NCBI RefSeq assembly: GCF_024586455.1 | Contig: NC_065921.1 | Location: 87,294,061 to 87,358,060, forward strand | Direction of reading: 5' to 3' | Source: Bactrocera neohumeralis | Taxonomy: Eukaryota; Arthropoda; Insecta; Diptera; Tephritidae | Length of the DNA stretch: 64,000 bases | Shown: positions 11,703-23,508 of the stretch, one piece after another | Layout of the letters: the number at the start of each line of letters is the position of its first letter | How positions within the stretch are numbered: position 1 is the stretch's first letter | Program-made: the position numbers and the translations under genes | The notes under the pieces: generated by a model | Database searches by the model: none | What the model saw: the letters and a program-made list of their open reading frames with translations, nothing else | What the model was told of the DNA's origin: nothing

Positions 11703-14029
11703 CGAGGAACTGATTGCTTAACGGCAATCATATGCGCCCAATAACATTCACCACCACCGCTTCAAGCCTACTTTTAGGCGTTATCGTTTTCTACGTCGCA
11801 CGTCTACACACACGGTTCGCATAGTTTTTGTTGCATTGATTGAAGCAAAAGACCCAATTGTTGTGCACCAAAATGACAGCGCGTTACAATTAACACAATC
11901 ATAATGCTAAATGGGCACATTAAAACAACAAATAGTCTTTTGAAAGGGAAACACACACACATCCACGCAAAATGAAGGAATGGTTGAAACAACATCGATT
12001 AAATCAGAACATCAGATCACATACCAACACACACACACAACACACACTGTAACTAAGTCCCTATATATATATATGTGTTTATTTTTAATTATTGTTCAAT
12101 TTGTAAGAACTATTATTAATAATAATTATAATATATTTCTTTTTTTTTGTGATAAGCTTAAAAGGAAGTTGTTTATGAAACATTTGAAATTTCGAAGCGA
12201 AAACATAAAAACTACTAAATGGTATTTATATATGTATAACTATATCTATAAATACTTAATATACATACATACATAAACACATAATATAGATATATATATA
12301 TAATTATTAAAAATAATTTACATACTATACATATTTAAACCAAATGGAAGCGCGAAAGCGCCGAAATCGTTACAAAAGCTAAACAAATTAGAAAACAAAA
12401 AGCGAAAAACAATATGATAAAGGTGTACGTGGCGTAGCATTTAAGGAAAAGAAAAAACAAAACAAAAAAACCGTTAGAAGTTGATGCAATGCGAAACAAA
12501 GTCAGAGTTGAAGTATGTGTGCAGTTGAAAGTAGAACGCCATAGACAAGTAAAATATGACTTAGTGGCACACACATACACACACACTTCTGCAAATCACT
12601 TCCCGCAAGGCACTCACATGCCGGATATTTCGCTACTTTGCCAAAAGTGAAAAAATATTCGCTGTGTGCTTCTGCAACCACACTAAACATCCACATTATT
12701 TCCTCTGTTATGTATAGAAATGCAAATAATTATATATATATATATACGAAATTATAAAAAGTAAACAAATATTATGTAAAATCTTATAACATATAAAAAA
12801 AATACAAATATGTGCGTATTTAGTAAAATTTCGCTGAAGAAGATAAAATGTTAAATAAGCAGTAGTCGAAATCGAAAAGTAGACGCTAGAGCGTTGAAAC
12901 TCGAAGATGTTGTAGTAGAAGAAATGAATTGAGGAAGTAACAAAAATGTAAAACAAAAATGTGAAAAATCAACAAAAAAAGAGCAAAATCCCCAACGTAA
13001 AAATTAGAAATTTCGTTTACACAGTACCAAACAATTTGATTTGTTACTAATAAAAACAAAACAAGCGAGAGAGCAACGAAACCAAAGTGCACAGCGCACA
13101 ACAGCAGTGCTGCAGCTTGCGCATACGTCGGCCGCACCAGTGTCGCGCATACGCCTGCGCGCACAACGTCCACGTGCGCCAAACACAATACTGCCAGTGA
13201 CCCGCTCCCCTTGCTAGCCGATGCGTTTGTGATGCTGAGAGCGCGGAGGTGTGCAACCTGCGAGCGTCCTCTACTGTTTGTTTACCCGGCGGTGCGTATA
13301 CGTGAAGCGTTGGCGTATGTAGCCTGCAACTTGGCGCTGCCGTATGATAAAGCTGCTCCGCTGAAGTGCGTCTGCGCTTCCTTTGGCGTCGTTGCTCGCT
13401 TCTGTGTGCAGGCGGCTACTGCGCTGTAGGACTTCTTCAAACAACAACAACAACAATAATTGGCGTACTAATATTTGCCTAAGCCATAACACAATTGTAT
13501 TTGCATTGAACAACAAAACATCTGTTGCACAAATTATATACATGCATACATACATACATACATTACTCGTATTGAACTATTGTAATTACCTTTCGTTGTC
13601 AATTAGTTTAAGTGTTTTATATTAGCGCGTTTTTTATTTTTCGTTTGTTGTGTTGCTTTGTTGGAGATCTGCGCATCATTTCGAACATTGAACATTAATG
13701 CATCGATAAGGCAGTCGCAACAGCGTAAAAAAAGCAAAATAGAAGCGGATGCAGTAGCTAGCGTTAGCAGCAGAGCGGCAGTATATTTTTATTATTTTAG
13801 AACAAACAATGAACATTTTGTATTGTACTTGTATTACGAACGATATAAACAAACAAATTACCATCAAAATTCAACCAACAAACAAACAACTACTTGAGAG
13901 AATGAATAAAGTGTAATTTCTAATTTCCAACAAAAAAAAATTATTTGTGTTGCAATTATTTTTAATTAAGCGGGAGTTTTTGTAATAGCTGCCCTAATTG
14001 GTTTAGCTACAAAATTTATGCCGAACTCG

Positions 14030-15000
14030 GGTGACAGTCTCCTTTAGAAAACGAAAGTGCCCTACGGAGCTCATCAAATTGAAATTGCGAGTGATATTTA
14101 ATTTCGAAAATTCAAGAACATGTCTTCTTTAGAAAATGGACTCAACTCCGACGAAAACTTTGAGCGATAACTATTTTCGAAAGTTTGAAAAACAGCATAT
14201 CTCCATTACTACTATTTTTTAGCTGCTTAACATTTCTGACATCAGTCTTAAGTAAACATTTTTAATAGTAACTAATATCGAAAATTCGAAGAACATGATA
14301 TCTTCCTTTAGAAGAACAGAAAAAAGAAAGTGCCCTACAAAACTCATCCGATGGAAATTACGAGTGCTAAACAATTTCGAAAATTCGAAGAACGTCATAT
14401 CTCCTTTAATAAATGGAAACTCTGACGAAAACTTTGCGCCATGACTATTTGTGAAAGTTCAACTAACGGCATAACTCCTTCCATCATTTTTCAACTGCTT
14501 GAAAATTAGTCTTATGTGAAAATTGTGAATAATAACTAATTTCGGAAATTCGAGTTATGACCTTCCTCTCCTTTAGAAAGCGGAAGTTTGCTTCGAAACT
14601 TATCAGACGTGAATTGTGAGTAATAACTAATTTCGCAAATTCGAAGAACATGATATCTTCCTTTGTTATCATTTTATTAATTGCTTTACATTTCTGAAAT
14701 TAGTCTTAGATGAAAATTGTGTTCATATGTTTGTATATAATATTACGAAAATTTGAAAGTTTTGTGTCCTTTAGAAAGCGTTAGATTTGTTCGAAACTCA
14801 ATAGATCAAAGTTGTGAGTAAAAACTAATTTCGAAAATGCGAAGAATGTCCTGTCTCTTAGGAAACGATGTTTTCTTCGAAGCTCAGACGAAAATTTTGA
14901 GTTATGATTAATTTCGAAAATTCGAAGAATGCCATATCTTTTTTAGATAACAAAAATTTTCTTCGAAACTCGTCCGAAATTCCGACTAATGAATTTCTGA
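14030..15000. repeat. Degenerate tandem repeat array, unit about 90-100 bases
   Basis: A core resembling TTTCGAAAATTCGAAGAAC recurs near 14104, 14172, 14277, 14376, 14450, 14543, 14632, 14830 and 14913. Each is followed by a CATATCTCCTTTAGAAAA-like stretch and an AAACTCATC...GAAAATT-like stretch. Spacing is irregular and the copies are diverged, so the array is old. It starts just after the probable Vha16-1 3' end and stops about 300 bases before the 3' end of FMO-A. Confidence 0.7.
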
Positions 15001-15297
15001 AGCTGATGAATACTTCTATTATGTAAGGAAACTAGTATATAGTGGGCTACTACTATCTACTACCCAGATCCTTTTTTTATATTTGCATATTGCTACTGAT
15101 CCCAGTAAAAATGAACGGCCCTGCTAAACCAAAACATTTGCAATTGAATTATAACGATTGCTTTTGCCTTCGGAAATCCTTAAAACATTATTAAGTTTGT
15201 ATATATTTTATTTAATTTACTAAATATGACACTATCCAAGACTTAGTTAAGGAAAACATACAAACATTTTTATAATTATATACATTTCATTTCATTA

Positions 15298-17094
15298 TTA
15301 GGCAATTTGCACGAAGTTCTCATCATCCACAACTTTAAAGCGTGTTTGGCGATATGTATCCAATTCCAAAATATATTTTTTAGAACATGCTTTCATCATT
15401 TTGCCAATCACAGGTTTGAGTTTCGTTATGCCCGCCGTAACTGCCAAGTCTTCGTAGTAATCAAACTAAAATGAGATTTGCGTTTAATCAAAAGTAGCAA
15501 AAGCTATATTGGTTCGGTATGTTAACTTGCCTGTTTTACGCCCATTTTGTGCGCCACACGTTTCGATACACCATTCGCCCAGCGCTCCTGCATATCCGCC
15601 TCTGTTTCCGCTAGCATATCGGCACGACTAGGCAACTCCTTGTGTCCCGAAAAGTACGACAACACAAAGCGTGCTTGTAAGTCAAAAAGTTGAGCTGGAC
15701 ATATTTGATTTGGCAAGCCAATGATGGCCATTGAAGGCTTACTGATATTCAAACAGTGCTTGTAGAGTGGATGCACCCAATTGACATCTATATTTAGACC
15801 GCAGTCAACGCTCAGAAAGGGGAAGGTGTACTTATAGCCAGTGCAGAAAATCACGAATGAAAAGGACGCGTTGCTCTCATCTTTGAAAATGGCGCCATCT
15901 GCAGTGAAACGCTGAATGTCGGTCTTTTGCGTGACGTTCGGCATGAAGTCCGTACGTGGTTCAGTCTCCAAATGGTGACTGAAGTAAACGTGCTCAGCAT
16001 GCTGGTGTATGTGATGTACAATATCGATGCCACTCGGACCACCGCCAACAACCAGTACGTTGTGACCTGTTGACAAGTATGGACAAGTGAGGTGTCTCCC
16101 ATTCTATTAGTTTGTTTTAACGTCGAAATCCTTTTGTCATACCTTTGAAAATATCGGGCGTCCGATAGAGATGACTGTGCAAGCGTTGGCCTTGATAGCT
16201 ATCGAGGCCCTCGGTATCCGGATACATGGGTGTCGTGAAGTGTCCATTGCAAACAAGAACAAAATCGAAAAATTCCACAAAATACTTATCGCTTTTGAGA
16301 TCGTGAACGATAACCTGCATTCACCAAAGTGGCGCAAAAAATACGGAAAAAACTCGATTACATAACTTATGCATAAATGATTTTTGAAGTATTCCGCATA
16401 AATTTAAATACAGTTGAACTTCAATAACGCGAAATTCTATAATTCGAAGTTCTCCATAACTCCAATTTCCATAACTCGAACTCTTGAATTAGCGAATAGA
16501 AGTCAAATTTCCTGCAATTTTCCTTCGTTAACTCGAAGTCTTTCTAACTCGAAGTTTTTTTGTGGATTATGATGATTCGTGTTAGGGAACTTCAACTGTA
16601 TATTATCAGAAGTTTTGTCTATAAAAAGTAATTGGTCATGCTCACCTCCCAACCTTCGCTACGTGGTCGCACTCTTATTATCTCATGTTCCAATTTTATA
16701 TAAGGCGTTAACTTAAAGTGCTCTGCATAATTCTGTAAATACTCCAACACGAGTTCCGAGCTGATAAAAGACTTTTCTATATTCGTATCGAAATCATAGT
16801 CTGGAAAGCCCATCAATTCCTTAGGCAGATTTGTGCTGAAAACGTTACAAATATTATAAAATTATCCAAAAATATTTTCATAATTGCTTTCGCTCACTGT
16901 AATCCCTGATACATGCTGCTATGCACGTCTTCCTCACTTTCACCCGCCTTACGTTCCATATAAATCCATGTACCGCCAACGGCTGTGTGCCGTTCATACG
17001 CCACTGCCTCCAAATCGTGTTCCAGCGTATTCTTTAGTGCCGTTAGTCCTGCCATACCGGCGCCTATTACACAAACCCGCTTTTTGGAACTCAT
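15298..17094 (-). CDS. Fmo: Flavin-containing monooxygenase, first of the array (FMO-A)
   Basis: Exons on the minus strand are 17094-16898, 16835-16646, 16314-16143, 16066-15531 and 15465-15298. They splice in frame to 420 residues, the usual insect FMO length. FMOs use FAD, NADPH and O2 to oxygenate nucleophilic N or S atoms of xenobiotics at microsomal membranes or in the cytosol. Visible motifs are the FAD-binding GAGMAG (residues 11-16), the FMO signature YQGQRLHSHLY (169-179), the NADPH-binding GGGPSG (194-199) and FCTGY (about 260-264). Intron 4 starts with GC rather than GT (CAG|GCAAGT). The start MSSKKR is preferred because it aligns with FMO-B and FMO-D. An in-frame ATG at 17298 would add 68 unmatched residues. 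Intron 2 holds a MITE. Confidence 0.93.
16411..16598. mobile_element. Tigger/pogo-like MITE, 188 bases, in FMO-A intron 2
   Basis: The ends are inverted: CAGTTGAACTTC on the left and the complement of CAGTTGAAGTTCC on the right, flanked by TA on both sides as expected for a TA target duplication. The interior repeats AACTCGAAGT-like words. CAGTTGAA followed by AACTCGAA words is the style of Tigger/pogo termini. It carries no coding capacity, so it is non-autonomous. The class assignment is from memory of terminal motifs, not a search. Confidence 0.7.
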
Positions 17095-17508
17095 TTTCTT
17101 GTATTTCGAAATAAATTGTTGGAATTTATCGTGCGAATCTTCCAGCGTGTAGTACTCTACTAGGTTTCTTGGCGATTGAGCGCCAACCTTTGTTGTCTGC
17201 ATACGTATGTAGTTGTCTTTGACTGAAATTGAATGTCGATCACGCTCTTGCTTTCGCATTCGTTGGTACTGTTTAGCTAGTTTTGTTATAAAATTCACAA
17301 TCTCTGGGTTAGCAGCTTATCGGCAATACATACATATGTGCAAGTAAATGAGATCGTAGATACTCAAGTGCCAGTGGCGTAAGAGAGATACTGATTTTTA
17401 CGCTCTTAAATATATTTTCCACTTATCTCTTTATTGTATTTGCGTATAAACATTGATATATGAAGTTGGAGGCTTTGTCAAGTGGGCGGACAGAATATTA
17501 TATAATAT
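17095..17508. other. Upstream flank of FMO-A
   Basis: No recognised gene. The first 200 bases continue open in the FMO-A frame to an ATG at 17298 but show no similarity to the other FMO copies, so this is probably 5'UTR. No strong TATA or initiator could be fixed. Confidence 0.4.
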
Positions 17509-17509
17509 A

Positions 17510-17655
17510 TTGGGTAGTCGAAAAAGTCTTTTCGTATTTTGTCAATAGGTGCCGTTGCAGTCGTATATCTCCAGTGCTACCAAAATGCTACATATTTGTT
17601 TATTTATTTATTATTATAAATATAAAAAAATAAGTTTAATTTTGATATATATGTA
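17510..17655 (+). mobile_element. Mariner deletion derivative, left end
   Basis: It starts with the mariner terminal word AAAAAGTCTTTTCGTAT (near 17520) and about 70 bases of the 5' flank. It then jumps straight to the AT-rich subterminal 3' part (TTTGTTTATTTATTTATT and on). The right terminal repeat is not found. The same left end and the same 3' part occur in the copy at 34094-34532. Confidence 0.7.
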
Positions 17656-17699
17656 TGTATATCCAAGACTTAAAAATATTTCTTTGATATATGTGATAT

Positions 17700-18229
17700 A
17701 TGTATACCATAAATATGCCCATTCAATATAAAATTGTTGAACCGCAAAACCGGAACCAAAATTAGACTCTTCCAAAAACTAGTACCACCAATAAATAATT
17801 AAAAGTTTTCTTCAGGACAATAATTTCTACACTTAACTATTGACCTCACTAGATGACTTCGAAATTGGGGTATACAATGTGAATATACCAAGAATTCTAG
17901 TTTTGCTGATTTTGTGTGCTTTCTCTTTACTCTTGTTTAAATAACAGTATTGATAAGATTTTAGCATGTTATCTTGAGATTTATCTAATTTTTATGGCTG
18001 TCTTTGAATCACAATCTCAGTTAAAATAAATTAAATTTGTCTAGCTAAACTAAAAAAAATATATATAATTATTTATTCGTCTAATACTGAGATTAGTTGT
18101 GCTTTGCGGGACTAAAAAAGAGAGAGTTTCGAAAAAAAATTATTAAGAGAGTGACTGTAAGAGCAAATAAACATTTTCTAAGTTAGAATATTATGGAACA
18201 ACCGCTTATCCTGGTTATATGAGTAGATG
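17700..18229. other. Intergenic DNA with no recognised content
   Basis: AT-rich, no conserved coding sequence, no clear repeat structure. Confidence 0.5.
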
Positions 18230-19160
18230 ACATTCGTTTTGAAAATTTAAGCTCGGCCGTCGCTTCGTTTTTCTTTAAACTCAGTCGTTGCTTACTATTT
18301 TATCGCACTTGTATGTTGTGGAACCTCAAAATGGTTTGGGAAAACGAAATATTGAAGATTCTTGGAACCTTCGTGATTTCGTTTTTTGCTTTTCCGAGCT
18401 TCTCCATCTAACACTGTCATAGGTTTTTATTTTATCCTGCAAAAGGCAAGTGCTTCGAGGTTTAACCACCACAAGAAGTCTCTTAAAGCTGAATATAGAA
18501 AGTTTTAGTCTATCTTCTTCGAAAAATGTGTAACTATTGTATCGCTCAAAATGGTTTGGGAAAACGATGTATGTAAGATTGTTAGAACATCCGTGTTTTT
18601 TGAATGATGGCAGGCTTCTCTGTCTAACTTTGCTATGGACTTTTATTTTACCCTACAAAGGGAAGTGCATCCCGGTTTAGCCACACTCCTACTGGCTTTT
18701 TAGAGCTGAAGATAGAAAGTTTTGGTCTATCTCCTTCGAAAAATGTTTGGGAAAGCGAAATATTGAAGATTGTTAGAACCTATGTGTTTTCGTTTTTTGT
18801 TTTTGGATGATGCCGAGCTTCCTCATCTTACATTTAACCACCCTTCGAAAGAAGCCTCTTAGAGCTGAAGATTGAAAGTTTTGTCTACCTTCTTCGAAAA
18901 ATATGTAACTATTTTATACCTCCAAATGGTTTGGGAAAGCGAAATAATAAAGATTGTTAGAACCTCCGTATTTTAGTTTTTTGTTTTGGGTGATGTTAGA
19001 TGCTTTGACAAGCCTCTCTCACAAAAGGAAAGTCTATTCCGGTTTAACCACACTCTTAGTAGCTTTTTAGAGCTGAAAATAGAATGTTTTGTTCCACCTT
19101 CTTCGAAAAAGTTGTAAAATCCAATATTTCTATCGCACTTTCTCCAAAAAATGGTTTTGT
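18230..19160. repeat. Degenerate tandem array, unit about 180-220 bases, next to the FMO-B 3' end
   Basis: A core AAATGGTTTGGGAAAACGAAATATTGAAGATTGTTAGAACC-like stretch (varied in each copy) recurs near 18330, 18548, 18743 and 18925. Between cores stands TTTAGTCTATCTTCTTCGAAAAATG. A last weak unit near 19085-19160 abuts the terminal coding exon of FMO-B, which ends at 19200. The FMO-B polyadenylation site would therefore fall inside the array. Confidence 0.7.
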
Positions 19161-19199
19161 GATTTTTGTTGCTTCTTTATTTAAAGTAAAGTACTACTT

Positions 19200-22014
19200 T
19201 TACACTTCGCCTAATTTAAATTGTACAAAATTCTCGTTGTCTATCACCTTAAATGCCGTTTTTCGGTAGTTTTGTAAATCGTAAAGAAACTTGCCACCAC
19301 AGATTTTCGAAAGCTTTTTGACCACTGGTCTAATATTATCGATTCCCGTCAATGCCACCAGCTCATCATAATAATCGAACTAAAATCAAAAATATTTATA
19401 AAATATTTTATTGCTTTCCACTGCCACTCACCTGTCGCTCGCCCACTAAATGCGCCTTCCTGCGCGGCAGGCCACGTTCCCTGCGCTCAGCTAAATCACG
19501 CTCCGTATCGGCCAGCATATCCTCCGCACTTGGCAGTTGCAGTTTTCCACTATAGTATTGCATTACAAAACGCATTTGCAAGTCGAACAATTGTATCGGA
19601 TAGGCATAAATCGGCAGACCAATGAAACACATGGTGGGATGGTAGATATTGATGCAGTGCTTGTAGAGCGGGTATACCAAATTGTCGTGCACTTGCAGGT
19701 TGCAATCGGCGCTGAGGAAGGGTATCGTCAGGTCATAGCCTGTACAGAAGACGATGTGCGTAAAGTTGGCTTGCGTGCCGTCCTTAAAGATGGCGCCGTT
19801 CTCCGTGTAGCGTTCGACAACCGGCTTCTGCACAACATTCGGCATAAAATCGGTGATTGGCGGCTTTTGTTGCAGATGATGACTTAGGTAAATGCGTTCG
19901 GCGTAGGGGTAAATGTGGTGGGTGATATCCATACCGCTGCGGCCTGCGCCTACCATAAGCACGGTGGCATCTGTGAGGTGGAGTGTTTACAAATAATTAG
20001 TGTTGTTATGATTTGAGATATCGGTATAACTATATATATTATATATGTTTATATTATACTAAATAAGTTCAACATAAAGAAATGTGAGCATAAAGCTCCG
20101 ATGTGCCTCGATATTTTTTCTGATATTGAAAGGCAAATAAGTATACATAAATTTGTTGAGGATGCTAATTGAAATCAGTCACAGTTCCTAGAATATGACT
20201 CTTTCGATTTATGTCACTTACTAAAGCGACCTTACTAACGGTAAGTTAGACTATGATTTGTTCAAACTCTTCGTCTTCAATGCCGGTTAAGCTTGTGTAC
20301 GGCATTTGAGTTGCTTCAGTTTTAACAGTCGGCGGCCTTTTGAGAAACCAAATAAAAATATTGATGTGTGATGTGACCTTGAGAACTTGAGCGAGTTCTT
20401 CTAAATCAAATTTCTAAGAAAGGGGAAGTTGAAAAAAAGTTACAGCTGTTCGAAAATTAGTGAAAATAATGAAGAAATTCGCTATATTTTGAAATTTTTG
20501 TATAAAAAAGGAAAGAATGCCTCGCAAGCCACCAATGAAATTTGTGAAGTTTATGGAGACGATGCTGTATCAGTTCGTGTAGCACAACAATGGTTCGCTC
20601 GCTTCCGTTATGGAAATTTCGATGTAAAAGATGCATCTCGCTCTGGTCGACCTATCATTGAAAAACTCAATGAAATTATGAAAAAGATTGACCAGGACCG
20701 TCAGATAAGCGTCACATCGCTAAGGAACTTAACATTCATCATCAAATGGTTTTAAACCATTTAAAAAAGGCTGGCTACTAAAAGAAGTTCGATTTGGTCG
20801 ATGGTAACCTACATGAATTGTCTGTGAAAAATTTAATGGACCGAATTAACATCTGCCTTTCTTTGCTGAAACGAAATGAAATCGAACCAATTCTGAAGCA
20901 AATGGGAACAGGATATGAAAAGTGGACTAAATACGACAACGAAGTGCGAAAACGATCATGGCCCAAGCGTAGTGAAGCTCAAAAAATGGTCGTAAAGCCA
21001 GGATTGACGCCTCCAAAGTTTATGCTGAGTCATCCACTATGAGCTGCTCTAGCCTGGTCGAACGATTGATTCTACATTTTACTGTTAACAACTGAAGAAG
21101 ATTGAAGCAAGCAATCGAAAAAAACGGCCAGAACTGATCAACAGAAAGGGCTTCGTCTTCCATCAGGACAACGCTAGACCACACACATCTTTAATGACTC
21201 GGCAAAAACTGGGAGAGCTTGGCTGGGAAGTTTTGATGCATCCACCATATAGCCCTGACCTTGCACCATCGGACTACCATTTGCTTCGGTCAATGCAGAA
21301 CTCCCTTAATGGAGTAAAGTTGGGGTCAAGAGAAGCCTGTGAAAATTATTTGTCGCAGTTTTCGCCGAGAAATCAGAAAAGTTTTACACTGGTGGAATAA
21401 CTTCTCTGCCGGAAAAATGGCAAAAGGTGGGTCGACCAAAATGGTTGAAATATTTGGTTCATATAAAAAAAAATAACTTGAAGTTTGATTAGAAATACGA
21501 AAAGACTTTTTCGACCTATATTTTATTTTAAAATAGATCGAAAGAGGGAAATTAATATACTTTTTTACCGCAACAAAATCGACTGGAATCTCAAATTGTT
21601 TTTTATACAATGAACAGGGTATATTAAGCTTGCTACGATGTTTTTAACATCCAAAAGAAAATTTCGGAGACTAGACCTCTTGGTATTCGACTAATCGTGC
21701 ATAATCGGTTTGCAGTAGTTGAGATGTCGATCTGAAATTTTGCACACACCCTTTTCTCACCAAGAAGCTGATCACTTGTCTTAATCACCGATATCGGACA
21801 ACTATAGCATATAGTTCCCCCACAAAATGAACATCGGAATCAAGTGCTTGTATGGAAAACTTTTTCATTTGACGAGATATTTTCACAAAATTTGGCAAGG
21901 GTTATTACCTAATACAACTATTGAATCTCTGAAGAAATTGTTTAGATTAGATCGGATCATAATAGCATATAGTAATGTATACATACATACATGCGTACAT
22001 ACATACATACATAC

Positions 22015-22045
<31 letters not shown>

Positions 22046-23508
22046 GTATGTATGATGCTACAACAACATTAAATATAAGAGTATTAAGAGAACTTATCGT
22101 GGTAGCATAATATTTAATAATAAGAGAAATTAGAATAAGCTCTATGTTATTTATGCTTAGTGATAATGTAAGAAAATAAAGAAAACCAGTTCTTATTGTG
22201 ACACTGAAGATTGTGTTTCATTTAAGAATATAAATATATAGCTACCATACAAACTGAACGAACGAACCGAATCAAGTGCTTGCATGGAACCTTTTGTATT
22301 TTTGAAGAGTATATGTTTTTTTTTTTTTTGTTTTTTGTGTTTTTGTTCTATTTTTTCGTTTTTTGCATGTTGCCAGTCGGGTTATCACCGCTGTGATTTG
22401 TCTACAACAGATGTTTATATTTCAAAATGAAGACGTCTGCTTGTTCCCATTTCCCATATTTGTATTTAATTAACACTGCCGTGATAAGCCATAAATACTG
22501 TGAATTGAGCGCAAACCGTTTAATGAACATTAAAGTCCTCACAAATTGTATTAAAAACAAAATAATGACACTATTAAAGCAAGTATGCGAATGTACAGTG
22601 CGAAATAAAATATGTTTATACATTATATACAATACATGTGCATAAACTTAACTATGTACTTGTACGTATATGTATACACTTATGTTCAGATATAGTATTA
22701 ATATGAGTAAAAAAAAAATAAATAATAACCGCATTAAGGCTCACCTTTGAATGTCTCTGCTCTGCGAAAGACATGACTGTGAATTTTATGGCCTTTAAAA
22801 AGATCAATGCCCGGCGTGTTCGGATAAGAGGGCGTCGCATAGCGTCCGTTGCATATGAAAATGTAGTCAAATTGTTGCGTCGTGTAGATGTTGCTTTGTA
22901 AATCCAGCGTTAACACCTAGCAAGATCAGTGAAATACATTAATTCGCATAAATAAATCAACTATTTATGGACTTTGTTTTTTTGCGCGACAAGCTGCATA
23001 CCGTTATTGGGAACGTAAATTAAATTGTTTATTGTGATTTGCTCACCTCCCACTTGCCATGCAATGGCCGCACGCGTACCACTTCCTGTCTTAACTTGAT
23101 ATGAGGTAGTAGTTTGAAGTGTGCGGCGTACGATTGAAAGTATTTCAGCACGTCACTGGCCAATATGTAAGACTCACGCATATTTGTTGGGAATTTGAAG
23201 TCCGGAAAGTCCATTACTTCCTTTGGCAAATTGGTTCTACATTAAATTAGCGTAAATTAATACACATTCATGCACTAAAATGATCTACAAAAACTACACA
23301 ATTACCGCAAACCATCATACATGCTGCTGTGCACATCTTCCGCCGTGGCGCAGCCGTCCGCCGCGTGCTCCGTGCACACCCAGGTGCCGCCGATTTCGTG
23401 ATATTTCTCATACGCCACCGCCTCCATGCCATATTCGAGCGCGTACTTGAGCGCGCAGAGTCCGGCAGCACCGGCGCCAACCACACAGCAACTCACTTTT
23501 GCGGCCAT
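19200..23508 (-). CDS. Fmo: Flavin-containing monooxygenase, second of the array (FMO-B)
   Basis: Exons on the minus strand are 23508-23306, 23236-23047, 22916-22745, 19970-19432 and 19379-19200. They join in frame to 427 residues with GT-AG sites throughout. Intron positions and phases are the same as in FMO-A and FMO-D. Motifs: FAD-binding GAGAAG (residues 11-16), FMO signature FKGHKIHSHVF (171-181), NADPH-binding GAGRSG (196-201), FCTGY. The expected role is N- or S-oxygenation of small molecules with FAD and NADPH. Intron 3 is swollen to 2.8 kb by a dead mariner and other repeats, yet both of its splice sites are intact, so the gene is probably functional. No stop or frameshift was seen in the exons. 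Codon use is slightly more GC-rich than in the flanks, as in the neighbours. Confidence 0.92.
20400..21521 (+). mobile_element. Decayed mariner (Tc1/mariner) in FMO-B intron 3, antisense to the gene
   Basis: A mariner transposase can be followed on the + strand in pieces. The helix-turn-helix part lies at about 20450-20755 (EIRYILKF, ATNEICEVYG, AQQWFARF). The KW..YDN block is near 20920, VFHQDNARPHT near 21155, and HPPYSPDLAPSDYHLL near 21240. Frameshifts and stops break it, and the first catalytic aspartate of the usual GDEKW is tyrosine here (GYEKW). The right terminal repeat ATACGAAAAGACTTTTTCGA is near 21496-21515. The left terminal repeat, seen in the 17.5 and 34.5 kb copies, is missing, so the copy is 5'-truncated. 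It is inactive. Confidence 0.88.
21611..22316 (+). repeat. Dispersed ~155-base-unit repeat family, copy 1 (split by a microsatellite)
   Basis: It starts with GAACAGGGTATATTAAG and runs through TTCTCACCAAGAAGCTG and GATATCGGAC to CTATAGCATATAG and CTTGTATGGAAAACTTTTTC. The family phrase AGCTACCATACAAACTGAACG resumes near 22240. Between 21979 and about 22230 an unrelated stretch with a (CATA)n tract interrupts it. Shares its parts with the copies near 24.2, 29.4, 41.5 and 58.7 kb. Confidence 0.7.
21978..22046 (+). repeat. (CATA)n microsatellite
   Basis: Roughly sixteen tetranucleotide units with two single-base interruptions, inside the dispersed repeat in FMO-B intron 3. Confidence 0.85.

Larger units (their letters stand above)
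10206..13910 (+). other. Vha16-1: Presumed long 3' untranslated region of Vha16-1
   Basis: After the stop the + strand is strongly A- and CAA/CCA-rich with no conserved protein, a style typical of fly 3'UTRs. AATAAA hexamers stand at 10502, 10860 and 13905. The first gives a UTR of about 0.3 kb and the last about 3.7 kb. The piece at 13080-13430 is GC-richer and open on both strands but matches nothing I know. Whether transcription really continues past the proximal signals is inference. Confidence 0.4.

Noticed and set aside
13047..13430. Several overlapping frames in a GC-richer patch after Vha16-1
   Set aside because: Open frames occur in four registers at once with no shared family. This is a composition effect.
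17095..17298. N-terminal extension of FMO-A from the upstream in-frame ATG
   Set aside because: It would add 68 residues absent from FMO-B, FMO-D and the family. The FAD motif normally starts within about 15 residues.
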